Shown one piece after another: positions 28,801-43,800 of a stretch of 64,000 nucleotides of DNA. This stretch comes from Orychophragmus violaceus (lineage: Eukaryota; Streptophyta; Magnoliopsida; Brassicales; Brassicaceae), in NCBI GenBank assembly GCA_030180135.1, contig CM058238.1, positions 44,791,765 to 44,855,764 of the forward strand, read 5' to 3'. Position 1 is the stretch's first letter, and each line of letters begins with the position of its first letter. The translations under genes and the position numbers were made by a program. A model generated the notes under the pieces. That model made no database searches, was not told where the DNA came from, and worked only from the letters and a program-made list of their open reading frames with translations.

Positions 28801-31800
28801 TTTGTAACAAACCTAAGTAACCCTTCTAAATGACTAGAAAGACACTTTGATCTTCTAAAATGTCCTATGAGAATCCTTAACAAATCTTTTTAAACTAAAT
28901 TTCTTGAAACATATGTGTCATGGATTGGAGAATTTAGGTGATGTAAGACAACTATAAATAAGTTTTTGTATGCTCCTAAAGGTAGAATGAGAAGCATGTT
29001 GTGATGTTTTTGTTCGTTTGTAACACCACTAAGTAACCTCCCTAAAAGACTAGAAAGAAACTTTGATTTTCTAAAAGGTCCTATGAGATCCTAAATAAAA
29101 CTTTTTAACCAAAACTTCTTGAAACATATATGTCATGGATTGGTGAATTTCGGTGAAGTAAGACAACAATAAGTAAGTTTTTGTATGCTTCTAAAGGTAG
29201 AATTAGAAGCATTTTATACAAGTTTATGTTCGTTTGTAACACCCCTAAGTAACCCTTCTAAGAGACTAGGAAGAAACTTTGATCTTCGAAAAGTTCCTAT
29301 GAGAATCCTAAATAAAACATTTTAACCAAAATATCTTGAAACATATATATCATGGATTGGAGAATTTAGGTGAGGTAGGACAACTATAAGTAAGTTTTTG
29401 TATGCTCCTAAAGGTAGAATTAGAAGCATTTTATACAAGTTTATGTTCGTTTGTAACACCCCTAAGTAACCCTTCTAAGAGACTAGGAAGAAACTTTGAT
29501 CTTCGAAAAGTTCCTATGAGAATCCTAAATAAAACATTTTAACCAAAATATCTTGAAACATATATGTCATGGATTGGAGAATTTAGGTGAGGTAGGACAA
29601 CTATAAGTAAGTTTTTGTATGCTCCTAAAGGTTGAATATGAAGCATTTTATACAAGTTTATGTTCGTTTGTAACACACCTAAGTAACCCTTCTAAATGAC
29701 TAGAAAGACACTTTGATCTTCTAAAATGTCCTATGAGAATCCTTAACAAATCTTTTTAAACTAAATTTCTTGAAACATATGTGTCATGGATTGGAGAATT
29801 TAGGTGATGTAAGACAACTATAAATAAGTTTTTGTATGCTCCTAAAGGTAGAATGAGAAGCATGTTGTGATGTTTTTGTTCGTTTGTAACACCACTAAGT
29901 AACCTCCCTAAAAGACTAGAAAGAAACTTTGATTTTCTAAAAGGTCCTATGAGATCCTAAATAAAACTTTTTAACCAAAACTTCTTGAAACATATATGTC
30001 ATGGATTGGTGAATTTCGGTGAAGTAAGACAACAATAAGTAAGTTTTTGTATGCTTCTAAAGGTAGAATTAGAAGCATTTTATACAAGTTTATGTTCGTT
30101 TGTAACACCCCTAAGTAACCCTTCTAAGAGACTAGGAAGAAACTTTGATCTTCGAAAAGTTCCTATGAGAATCCTAAATAAAACATTTTAACCAAAATAT
30201 CTTGAAACATATATATCATGGATTGGAGAATTTAGGTGAGGTAGGACAACTATAAGTAAGTTTTTGTATGCTCCTAAAGATAGAATTAGAATCATTTTAT
30301 ACAAGTTTATGTTCGTTTGTAACACCCCTAAGTAACCCTTCTGAGAGACTAGGAAGAAACTTTGATCTTCGAAAAGTTCCTATGAGAATCCTAAATAAAA
30401 CATTTTAACCAAAATATCTTGAAACATATATGTCATGGATTGGAGAATTTAGGTGAGGTAGGACAACTATAAGTAAGTTTTTGTATGCTCCTAAAGGTTG
30501 AATATGAAGCATTTTATACAAGTTTATGTTCGTTTGTAACAAACCTAAGTAACCCTTCTAAATGACTAGAAAGACACTTTGATCTTCTAAAATGTCCTAT
30601 GAGAATCCTTAACAAATCTTTTTAAACTAAATTTCTTGAAACATATGTGTCATGGATTGGAGAATTTAGGTGATGTAAGACAACTATAAATAAGTTTTTG
30701 TATGCTCCTAAAGGTAGAATGAGAAGCATGTTGTGATGTTTTTGTTCGTTTGTAACACCACTAAGTAACCTCCCTAAAAGACTAGAAAGAAACTTTGATT
30801 TTCTAAAAGGTCCTATGAGATCCTAAATAAAACTTTTTAACCAAAACTTCTTGAAACATATATGTCATGGATTGGTGAATTTCGGTGAAGTAAGACAACA
30901 ATAAGTAAGTTTTTGTATGCTTCTAAAGGTAGAATTAGAAGCATTTTATACAAGTTTATGTTCGTTTGTAACACCCCTAAGTAACCCTTCTAAGAGACTA
31001 GGAAGAAACTTTGATCTTCGAAAAGTTCCTATGAGAATCCTAAATAAAACATTTTAACCAAAATATCTTGAAACATATATATCATGGATTGGAGAATTTA
31101 GGTGAGGTAGGACAACTATAAGTAAGTTTTTGTATGCTCCTAAAGATAGAATTAGAATCATTTTATACAAGTTTATGTTCGTTTGTAACACCCCTAAGTA
31201 ACCCTTCTAAGAGACTAGGAAGAAACTTTGATCTTCGAAAAGTTCCTATGAGAATCCTAAATAAAACATTTTAACCAAAATATCTTGAAACATATATGTC
31301 ATGGATTGGAGAATTTAGGTGAGGTAGGACAACTATAAGTAAGTTTTTGTATGCTCCTAAAGGTTGAATATGAAGCATTTTATACAAGTTTATGTTCGTT
31401 TGTAACACACCTAAGTAACCCTTCTAAATGACTAGAAAGACACTTTGATCTTCTAAAATGTCCTATGAGAATCCTTAACAAATCTTTTTAAACTAAATTT
31501 CTTGAAACATATGTGTCATGGATTGGAGAATTTAGGTGATGTAAGACAACTATAAATAAGTTTTTGTATGCTCCTAAAGGTAGAATGAGAAGCATGTTGT
31601 GATGTTTTTGTTCGTTTGTAACACCACTAAGTAACCTCCCTAAAAGACTAGAAAGAAACTTTGATTTTCTAAAAGGTCCTATGAGATCCTAAATAAAACT
31701 TTTTAACCAAAACTTCTTGAAACATATATGTCATGGATTGGTGAATTTCGGTGAAGTAAGACAACAATAAGTAAGTTTTTGTATGCTTCTAAAGGTAGAA

Positions 31801-34800
31801 TTAGAAGCATTTTATACAAGTTTATGTTCGTTTGTAACACCCCTAAGTAACCCTTCTAAGAGACTAGGAAGAAACTTTGATCTTCGAAAAGTTCCTATGA
31901 GAATCCTAAATAAAACATTTTAACCAAAATATCTTGAAACATATATATCATGGATTGGAGAATTTAGGTGAGGTAGGACAACTATAAGTAAGTTTTTGTA
32001 TGCTCCTAAAGATAGAATTAGAATCATTTTATACAAGTTTATGTTCGTTTGTAACACCCCTAAGTAACCCTTCTGAGAGACTAGGAAGAAACTTTGATCT
32101 TCGAAAAGTTCCTATGAGAATCCTAAATAAAACATTTTAACCAAAATATCTTGAAACATATATGTCATGGATTGGAGAATTTAGGTGAGGTAGGACAACT
32201 ATAAGTAAGTTTTTGTATGCTCCTAAAGGTTGAATATGAAGCATTTTATACAAGTTTATGTTCGTTTGTAACAAACCTAAGTAACCCTTCTAAATGACTA
32301 GAAAGACACTTTGATCTTCTAAAATGTCCTATGAGAATCCTTAACAAATCTTTTTAAACTAAATTTCTTGAAACATATGTGTCATGGATTGGAGAATTTA
32401 GGTGATGTAAGACAACTATAAATAAGTTTTTGTATGCTCCTAAAGGTAGAATGAGAAGCATGTTGTGATGTTTTTGTTCGTTTGTAACACCACTAAGTAA
32501 CCTCCCTAAAAGACTAGAAAGAAACTTTGATTTTCTAAAAGGTCCTATGAGATCCTAAATAAAACTTTTTAACCAAAACTTCTTGAAACATATATGTCAT
32601 GGATTGGTGAATTTCGGTGAAGTAAGACAACAATAAGTAAGTTTTTGTATGCTTCTAAAGGTAGAATTAGAAGCATTTTAATTAACCCCTAAGTAAGTTT
32701 TTGTATGCTTCGTTTGTAACACCCCTAAGTAACCCTTCTAAGAGACTAGGAAGAAACTTTGATCTTCGAAAAGTTCCTATGAGAATCCTAAATAAAACAT
32801 TTTAACCAAAATATCTTGAAACATATATATCATGGATTGGAGAATTTAGGTGAGGTAGGACAACTATAAGTAAGTTTTTGTATGCTCCTAAAGGTAGAAT
32901 TAGAAGCATTTTATACAAGTTTATGTTCGTTTGTAACACCCCTAAGTAACCCTTCTAAGAGACTAGGAAGAAACTTTGATCTTCGAAAAGTTCCTATGAG
33001 AATCCTAAATAAAACATTTTAACCAAAATATCTTGAAACATATATGTCATGGATTGGAGAATTTAGGTGAGGTAGGACAACTATAAGTAAGTTTTTGTAT
33101 GCTCCTAAAGGTTGAATATGAAGCATTTTATACAAGTTTATGTTCGTTTGTAACACACCTAAGTAACCCTTCTAAATGACTAGAAAGACACTTTGATCTT
33201 CTAAAATGTCCTATGAGAATCCTTAACAAATCTTTTTAAACTAAATTTCTTGAAACATATGTGTCATGGATTGGAGAATTTAGGTGATGTAAGACAACTA
33301 TAAATAAGTTTTTGTATGCTCCTAAAGGTAGAATGAGAAGCATGTTGTGATGTTTTTGTTCGTTTGTAACACCACTAAGTAACCTCCCTAAAAGACTAGA
33401 AAGAAACTTTGATTTTCTAAAAGGTCCTATGAGATCCTAAATAAAACTTTTTAACCAAAACTTCTTGAAACATATATGTCATGGATTGGTGAATTTCGGT
33501 GAAGTAAGACAACAATAAGTAAGTTTTTGTATGCTTCTAAAGGTAGAATTAGAAGCATTTTATACAAGTTTATGTTCGTTTGTAACACCCCTAAGTAACC
33601 CTTCTAAGAGACTAGGAAGAAACTTTGATCTTCGAAAAGTTCCTATGAGAATCCTAAATAAAACATTTTAACCAAAATATCTTGAAACATATATATCATG
33701 GATTGGAGAATTTAGGTGAGGTAGGACAACTATAAGTAAGTTTTTGTATGCTCCTAAAGATAGAATTAGAATCATTTTATACAAGTTTATGTTCGTTTGT
33801 AACACCCCTAAGTAACCCTTCTGAGAGACTAGGAAGAAACTTTGATCTTCGAAAAGTTCCTATGAGAATCCTAAATAAAACATTTTAACCAAAATATCTT
33901 GAAACATATATGTCATGGATTGGAGAATTTAGGTGAGGTAGGACAACTATAAGTAAGTTTTTGTATGCTCCTAAAGGTTGAATATGAAGCATTTTATACA
34001 AGTTTATGTTCGTTTGTAACAAACCTAAGTAACCCTTCTAAATGACTAGAAAGACACTTTGATCTTCTAAAATGTCCTATGAGAATCCTTAACAAATCTT
34101 TTTAAACTAAATTTCTTGAAACATATGTGTCATGGATTGGAGAATTTAGGTGATGTAAGACAACTATAAATAAGTTTTTGTATGCTCCTAAAGGTAGAAT
34201 GAGAAGCATGTTGTGATGTTTTTGTTCGTTTGTAACACCACTAAGTAACCTCCCTAAAAGACTAGAAAGAAACTTTGATTTTCTAAAAGGTCCTATGAGA
34301 TCCTAAATAAAACTTTTTAACCAAAACTTCTTGAAACATATATGTCATGGATTGGTGAATTTCGGTGAAGTAAGACAACAATAAGTAAGTTTTTGTATGC
34401 TTCTAAAGGTAGAATTAGAAGCATTTTATACAAGTTTATGTTCGTTTGTAACACCCCTAAGTAACCCTTCTAAGAGACTAGGAAGAAACTTTGATCTTCG
34501 AAAAGTTCCTATGAGAATCCTAAATAAAACATTTTAACCAAAATATCTTGAAACATATATATCATGGATTGGAGAATTTAGGTGAGGTAGGACAACTATA
34601 AGTAAGTTTTTGTATGCTCCTAAAGGTAGAATTAGAAGCATTTTATACAAGTTTATGTTCGTTTGTAACACCCCTAAGTAACCCTTCTAAGAGACTAGGA
34701 AGAAACTTTGATCTTCGAAAAGTTCCTATGAGAATCCTAAATAAAACATTTTAACCAAAATATCTTGAAACATATATGTCATGGATTGGAGAATTTAGGT

Positions 34801-37800
34801 GAGGTAGGACAACTATAAGTAAGTTTTTGTATGCTCCTAAAGGTTGAATATGAAGCATTTTATACAAGTTTATGTTCGTTTGTAACACACCTAAGTAACC
34901 CTTCTAAATGACTAGAAAGACACTTTGATCTTCTAAAATGTCCTATGAGAATCCTTAACAAATCTTTTTAAACTAAATTTCTTGAAACATATGTGTCATG
35001 GATTGGAGAATTTAGGTGATGTAAGACAACTATAAATAAGTTTTTGTATGCTCCTAAAGGTAGAATGAGAAGCATGTTGTGATGTTTTTGTTCGTTTGTA
35101 ACACCACTAAGTAACCTCCCTAAAAGACTAGAAAGAAACTTTGATTTTCTAAAAGGTCCTATGAGATCCTAAATAAAACTTTTTAACCAAAACTTCTTGA
35201 AACATATATGTCATGGATTGGTGAATTTCGGTGAAGTAAGACAACAATAAGTAAGTTTTTGTATGCTTCTAAAGGTAGAATTAGAAGCATTTTATACAAG
35301 TTTATGTTCGTTTGTAACACCCCTAAGTAACCCTTCTAAGAGACTAGGAAGAAACTTTGATCTTCGAAAAGTTCCTATGAGAATCCTAAATAAAACATTT
35401 TAACCAAAATATCTTGAAACATATATATCATGGATTGGAGAATTTAGGTGAGGTAGGACAACTATAAGTAAGTTTTTGTATGCTCCTAAAGATAGAATTA
35501 GAATCATTTTATACAAGTTTATGTTCGTTTGTAACACCCCTAAGTAACCCTTCTGAGAGACTAGGAAGAAACTTTGATCTTCGAAAAGTTCCTATGAGAA
35601 TCCTAAATAAAACATTTTAACCAAAATATCTTGAAACATATATGTCATGGATTGGAGAATTTAGGTGAGGTAGGACAACTATAAGTAAGTTTTTGTATGC
35701 TCCTAAAGGTTGAATATGAAGCATTTTATACAAGTTTATGTTCGTTTGTAACAAACCTAAGTAACCCTTCTAAATGACTAGAAAGACACTTTGATCTTCT
35801 AAAATGTCCTATGAGAATCCTTAACAAATCTTTTTAAACTAAATTTCTTGAAACATATGTGTCATGGATTGGAGAATTTAGGTGATGTAAGACAACTATA
35901 AATAAGTTTTTGTATGCTCCTAAAGGTAGAATGAGAAGCATGTTGTGATGTTTTTGTTCGTTTGTAACACCACTAAGTAACCTCCCTAAAAGACTAGAAA
36001 GAAACTTTGATTTTCTAAAAGGTCCTATGAGATCCTAAATAAAACTTTTTAACCAAAACTTCTTGAAACATATATGTCATGGATTGGTGAATTTCGGTGA
36101 AGTAAGACAACAATAAGTAAGTTTTTGTATGCTTCTAAAGGTAGAATTAGAAGCATTTTATACAAGTTTATGTTCGTTTGTAACACCCCTAAGTAACCCT
36201 TCTAAGAGACTAGGAAGAAACTTTGATCTTCGAAAAGTTCCTATGAGAATCCTAAATAAAACATTTTAACCAAAATATCTTGAAACATATATATCATGGA
36301 TTGGAGAATTTAGGTGAGGTAGGACAACTATAAGTAAGTTTTTGTATGCTCCTAAAGGTAGAATTAGAAGCATTTTATACAAGTTTATGTTCGTTTGTAA
36401 CACCCCTAAGTAACCCTTCTAAGAGACTAGGAAGAAACTTTGATCTTCGAAAAGTTCCTATGAGAATCCTAAATAAAACATTTTAACCAAAATATCTTGA
36501 AACATATATGTCATGGATTGGAGAATTTAGGTGAGGTAGGACAACTATAAGTAAGTTTTTGTATGCTCCTAAAGGTTGAATATGAAGCATTTTATACAAG
36601 TTTATGTTCGTTTGTAACACACCTAAGTAACCCTTCTAAATGACTAGAAAGACACTTTGATCTTCTAAAATGTCCTATGAGAATCCTTAACAAATCTTTT
36701 TAAACTAAATTTCTTGAAACATATGTGTCATGGATTGGAGAATTTAGGTGATGTAAGACAACTATAAATAAGTTTTTGTATGCTCCTAAAGGTAGAATGA
36801 GAAGCATGTTGTGATGTTTTTGTTCGTTTGTAACACCACTAAGTAACCTCCCTAAAAGACTAGAAAGAAACTTTGATTTTCTAAAAGGTCCTATGAGATC
36901 CTAAATAAAACTTTTTAACCAAAACTTCTTGAAACATATATGTCATGGATTGGTGAATTTCGGTGAAGTAAGACAACAATAAGTAAGTTTTTGTATGCTT
37001 CTAAAGGTAGAATTAGAAGCATTTTATACAAGTTTATGTTCGTTTGTAACACCCCTAAGTAACCCTTCTAAGAGACTAGGAAGAAACTTTGATCTTCGAA
37101 AAGTTCCTATGAGAATCCTAAATAAAACATTTTAACCAAAATATCTTGAAACATATATATCATGGATTGGAGAATTTAGGTGAGGTAGGACAACTATAAG
37201 TAAGTTTTTGTATGCTCCTAAAGATAGAATTAGAATCATTTTATACAAGTTTATGTTCGTTTGTAACACCCCTAAGTAACCCTTCTGAGAGACTAGGAAG
37301 AAACTTTGATCTTCGAAAAGTTCCTATGAGAATCCTAAATAAAACATTTTAACCAAAATATCTTGAAACATATATGTCATGGATTGGAGAATTTAGGTGA
37401 GGTAGGACAACTATAAGTAAGTTTTTGTATGCTCCTAAAGGTTGAATATGAAGCATTTTATACAAGTTTATGTTCGTTTGTAACAAACCTAAGTAACCCT
37501 TCTAAATGACTAGAAAGACACTTTGATCTTCTAAAATGTCCTATGAGAATCCTTAACAAATCTTTTTAAACTAAATTTCTTGAAACATATGTGTCATGGA
37601 TTGGAGAATTTAGGTGATGTAAGACAACTATAAATAAGTTTTTGTATGCTCCTAAAGGTAGAATGAGAAGCATGTTGTGATGTTTTTGTTCGTTTGTAAC
37701 ACCACTAAGTAACCTCCCTAAAAGACTAGAAAGAAACTTTGATTTTCTAAAAGGTCCTATGAGATCCTAAATAAAACTTTTTAACCAAAACTTCTTGAAA

Positions 37801-40800
37801 CATATATGTCATGGATTGGTGAATTTCGGTGAAGTAAGACAACAATAAGTAAGTTTTTGTATGCTTCTAAAGGTAGAATTAGAAGCATTTTAATTAACCC
37901 CTAAGTAAGTTTTTGTATGCTTCGTTTGTAACACCCCTAAGTAACCCTTCTAAGAGACTAGGAAGAAACTTTGATCTTCGAAAAGTTCCTATGAGAATCC
38001 TAAATAAAACATTTTAACCAAAATATCTTGAAACATATATATCATGGATTGGAGAATTTAGGTGAGGTAGGACAACTATAAGTAAGTTTTTGTATGCTCC
38101 TAAAGGTAGAATTAGAAGCATTTTATACAAGTTTATGTTCGTTTGTAACACCCCTAAGTAACCCTTCTAAGAGACTAGGAAGAAACTTTGATCTTCGAAA
38201 AGTTCCTATGAGAATCCTAAATAAAACATTTTAACCAAAATATCTTGAAACATATATGTCATGGATTGGAGAATTTAGGTGAGGTAGGACAACTATAAGT
38301 AAGTTTTTGTATGCTCCTAAAGGTTGAATATGAAGCATTTTATACAAGTTTATGTTCGTTTGTAACACACCTAAGTAACCCTTCTAAATGACTAGAAAGA
38401 CACTTTGATCTTCTAAAATGTCCTATGAGAATCCTTAACAAATCTTTTTAAACTAAATTTCTTGAAACATATGTGTCATGGATTGGAGAATTTAGGTGAT
38501 GTAAGACAACTATAAATAAGTTTTTGTATGCTCCTAAAGGTAGAATGAGAAGCATGTTGTGATGTTTTTGTTCGTTTGTAACACCACTAAGTAACCTCCC
38601 TAAAAGACTAGAAAGAAACTTTGATTTTCTAAAAGGTCCTATGAGATCCTAAATAAAACTTTTTAACCAAAACTTCTTGAAACATATATGTCATGGATTG
38701 GTGAATTTCGGTGAAGTAAGACAACAATAAGTAAGTTTTTGTATGCTTCTAAAGGTAGAATTAGAAGCATTTTATACAAGTTTATGTTCGTTTGTAACAC
38801 CCCTAAGTAACCCTTCTAAGAGACTAGGAAGAAACTTTGATCTTCGAAAAGTTCCTATGAGAATCCTAAATAAAACATTTTAACCAAAATATCTTGAAAC
38901 ATATATATCATGGATTGGAGAATTTAGGTGAGGTAGGACAACTATAAGTAAGTTTTTGTATGCTCCTAAAGATAGAATTAGAATCATTTTATACAAGTTT
39001 ATGTTCGTTTGTAACACCCCTAAGTAACCCTTCTGAGAGACTAGGAAGAAACTTTGATCTTCGAAAAGTTCCTATGAGAATCCTAAATAAAACATTTTAA
39101 CCAAAATATCTTGAAACATATATGTCATGGATTGGAGAATTTAGGTGAGGTAGGACAACTATAAGTAAGTTTTTGTATGCTCCTAAAGGTTGAATATGAA
39201 GCATTTTATACAAGTTTATGTTCGTTTGTAACAAACCTAAGTAACCCTTCTAAATGACTAGAAAGACACTTTGATCTTCTAAAATGTCCTATGAGAATCC
39301 TTAACAAATCTTTTTAAACTAAATTTCTTGAAACATATGTGTCATGGATTGGAGAATTTAGGTGATGTAAGACAACTATAAATAAGTTTTTGTATGCTCC
39401 TAAAGGTAGAATGAGAAGCATGTTGTGATGTTTTTGTTCGTTTGTAACACCACTAAGTAACCTCCCTAAAAGACTAGAAAGAAACTTTGATTTTCTAAAA
39501 GGTCCTATGAGATCCTAAATAAAACTTTTTAACCAAAACTTCTTGAAACATATATGTCATGGATTGGTGAATTTCGGTGAAGTAAGACAACAATAAGTAA
39601 GTTTTTGTATGCTTCTAAAGGTAGAATTAGAAGCATTTTAATTAACCCCTAAGTAAGTTTTTGTATGCTTCGTTTGTAACACCCCTAAGTAACCCTTCTA
39701 AGAGACTAGGAAGAAACTTTGATCTTCGAAAAGTTCCTATGAGAATCCTAAATAAAACATTTTAACCAAAATATCTTGAAACATATATATCATGGATTGG
39801 AGAATTTAGGTGAGGTAGGACAACTATAAGTAAGTTTTTGTATGCTCCTAAAGGTAGAATTAGAAGCATTTTATACAAGTTTATGTTCGTTTGTAACACC
39901 CCTAAGTAACCCTTCTAAGAGACTAGGAAGAAACTTTGATCTTCGAAAAGTTCCTATGAGAATCCTAAATAAAACATTTTAACCAAAATATCTTGAAACA
40001 TATATGTCATGGATTGGAGAATTTAGGTGAGGTAGGACAACTATAAGTAAGTTTTTGTATGCTCCTAAAGGTTGAATATGAAGCATTTTATACAAGTTTA
40101 TGTTCGTTTGTAACACACCTAAGTAACCCTTCTAAATGACTAGAAAGACACTTTGATCTTCTAAAATGTCCTATGAGAATCCTTAACAAATCTTTTTAAA
40201 CTAAATTTCTTGAAACATATGTGTCATGGATTGGAGAATTTAGGTGATGTAAGACAACTATAAATAAGTTTTTGTATGCTCCTAAAGGTAGAATGAGAAG
40301 CATGTTGTGATGTTTTTGTTCGTTTGTAACACCACTAAGTAACCTCCCTAAAAGACTAGAAAGAAACTTTGATTTTCTAAAAGGTCCTATGAGATCCTAA
40401 ATAAAACTTTTTAACCAAAACTTCTTGAAACATATATGTCATGGATTGGTGAATTTCGGTGAAGTAAGACAACAATAAGTAAGTTTTTGTATGCTTCTAA
40501 AGGTAGAATTAGAAGCATTTTATACAAGTTTATGTTCGTTTGTAACACCCCTAAGTAACCCTTCTAAGAGACTAGGAAGAAACTTTGATCTTCGAAAAGT
40601 TCCTATGAGAATCCTAAATAAAACATTTTAACCAAAATATCTTGAAACATATATATCATGGATTGGAGAATTTAGGTGAGGTAGGACAACTATAAGTAAG
40701 TTTTTGTATGCTCCTAAAGATAGAATTAGAATCATTTTATACAAGTTTATGTTCGTTTGTAACACCCCTAAGTAACCCTTCTGAGAGACTAGGAAGAAAC

Positions 40801-43800
40801 TTTGATCTTCGAAAAGTTCCTATGAGAATCCTAAATAAAACATTTTAACCAAAATATCTTGAAACATATATGTCATGGATTGGAGAATTTAGGTGAGGTA
40901 GGACAACTATAAGTAAGTTTTTGTATGCTCCTAAAGGTTGAATATGAAGCATTTTATACAAGTTTATGTTCGTTTGTAACAAACCTAAGTAACCCTTCTA
41001 AATGACTAGAAAGACACTTTGATCTTCTAAAATGTCCTATGAGAATCCTTAACAAATCTTTTTAAACTAAATTTCTTGAAACATATGTGTCATGGATTGG
41101 AGAATTTAGGTGATGTAAGACAACTATAAATAAGTTTTTGTATGCTCCTAAAGGTAGAATGAGAAGCATGTTGTGATGTTTTTGTTCGTTTGTAACACCA
41201 CTAAGTAACCTCCCTAAAAGACTAGAAAGAAACTTTGATTTTCTAAAAGGTCCTATGAGATCCTAAATAAAACTTTTTAACCAAAACTTCTTGAAACATA
41301 TATGTCATGGATTGGTGAATTTCGGTGAAGTAAGACAACAATAAGTAAGTTTTTGTATGCTTCTAAAGGTAGAATTAGAAGCATTTTATACAAGTTTATG
41401 TTCGTTTGTAACACCCCTAAGTAACCCTTCTAAGAGACTAGGAAGAAACTTTGATCTTCGAAAAGTTCCTATGAGAATCCTAAATAAAACATTTTAACCA
41501 AAATATCTTGAAACATATATATCATGGATTGGAGAATTTAGGTGAGGTAGGACAACTATAAGTAAGTTTTTGTATGCTCCTAAAGATAGAATTAGAATCA
41601 TTTTATACAAGTTTATGTTCGTTTGTAACACCCCTAAGTAACCCTTCTGAGAGACTAGGAAGAAACTTTGATCTTCGAAAAGTTCCTATGAGAATCCTAA
41701 ATAAAACATTTTAACCAAAATATCTTGAAACATATATGTCATGGATTGGAGAATTTAGGTGAGGTAGGACAACTATAAGTAAGTTTTTGTATGCTCCTAA
41801 AGGTTGAATATGAAGCATTTTATACAAGTTTATGTTCGTTTGTAACAAACCTAAGTAACCCTTCTAAATGACTAGAAAGACACTTTGATCTTCTAAAATG
41901 TCCTATGAGAATCCTTAACAAATCTTTTTAAACTAAATTTCTTGAAACATATGTGTCATGGATTGGAGAATTTAGGTGATGTAAGACAACTATAAATAAG
42001 TTTTTGTATGCTCCTAAAGGTAGAATGAGAAGCATGTTGTGATGTTTTTGTTCGTTTGTAACACCACTAAGTAACCTCCCTAAAAGACTAGAAAGAAACT
42101 TTGATTTTCTAAAAGGTCCTATGAGATCCTAAATAAAACTTTTTAACCAAAACTTCTTGAAACATATATGTCATGGATTGGTGAATTTCGGTGAAGTAAG
42201 ACAACAATAAGTAAGTTTTTGTATGCTTCTAAAGGTAGAATTAGAAGCATTTTATACAAGTTTATGTTCGTTTGTAACACCCCTAAGTAACCCTTCTAAG
42301 AGACTAGGAAGAAACTTTGATCTTCGAAAAGTTCCTATGAGAATCCTAAATAAAACATTTTAACCAAAATATCTTGAAACATATATATCATGGATTTGAG
42401 AATTTAGGTGAGGTAGGACAACTATAAGTAAGTTTTTGTATGCTCCTAAAGATAGAATTAGAATCATTTTATACAAGTTTATGTTCGTTTGTAACACCCC
42501 TAAGTAACCCTTCTGAGAGACTAGGAAGAAACTTTGATCTTCGAAAAGTTCCTATGAGAATCCTAAATAAAACATTTTAACCAAAATATCTTGAAACATA
42601 TATGTCATGGATTGGAGAATTTAGGTGAGGTAGGACAACTATAAGTAAGTTTTTGTATGCTCCTAAAGGTTGAATATGAAGCATTTTATACAAGTTTATG
42701 TTCGTTTGTAACAAACCTAAGTAACCCTTCTAAATGACTAGAAAGACACTTTGATCTTCTAAAATGTCCTATGAGAATCCTTAACAAATCTTTTTAAACT
42801 AAATTTCTTGAAACATATGTGTCATGGATTGGAGAATTTAGGTGATGTAAGACAACTATAAATAAGTTTTTGTATGCTCCTAAAGGTAGAATGAGAAGCA
42901 TGTTGTGATGTTTTTGTTCGTTTGTAACACCACTAAGTAACCTCCCTAAAAGACTAGAAAGAAACTTTGATTTTCTAAAAGGTCCTATGAGATCCTAAAT
43001 AAAACTTTTTAACCAAAACTTCTTGAAACATATATGTCATGGATTGGTGAATTTCGGTGAAGTAAGACAACAATAAGTAAGTTTTTGTATGCTTCTAAAG
43101 GTAGAATTAGAAGCATTTTAATTAACCCCTAAGTAAGTTTTTGTATGCTTCGTTTGTAACACCCCTAAGTAACCCTTCTAAGAGACTAGGAAGAAACTTT
43201 GATCTTCGAAAAGTTCCTATGAGAATCCTAAATAAAACATTTTAACCAAAATATCTTGAAACATATATATCATGGATTGGAGAATTTAGGTGAGGTAGGA
43301 CAACTATAAGTAAGTTTTTGTATGCTCCTAAAGGTAGAATTAGAAGCATTTTATACAAGTTTATGTTCGTTTGTAACACCCCTAAGTAACCCTTCTAAGA
43401 GACTAGGAAGAAACTTTGATCTTCGAAAAGTTCCTATGAGAATCCTAAATAAAACATTTTAACCAAAATATCTTGAAACATATATGTCATGGATTGGAGA
43501 ATTTAGGTGAGGTAGGACAACTATAAGTAAGTTTTTGTATGCTCCTAAAGGTTGAATATGAAGCATTTTATACAAGTTTATGTTCGTTTGTAACACACCT
43601 AAGTAACCCTTCTAAATGACTAGAAAGACACTTTGATCTTCTAAAATGTCCTATGAGAATCCTTAACAAATCTTTTTAAACTAAATTTCTTGAAACATAT
43701 GTGTCATGGATTGGAGAATTTAGGTGATGTAAGACAACTATAAATAAGTTTTTGTATGCTCCTAAAGGTAGAATGAGAAGCATGTTGTGATGTTTTTGTT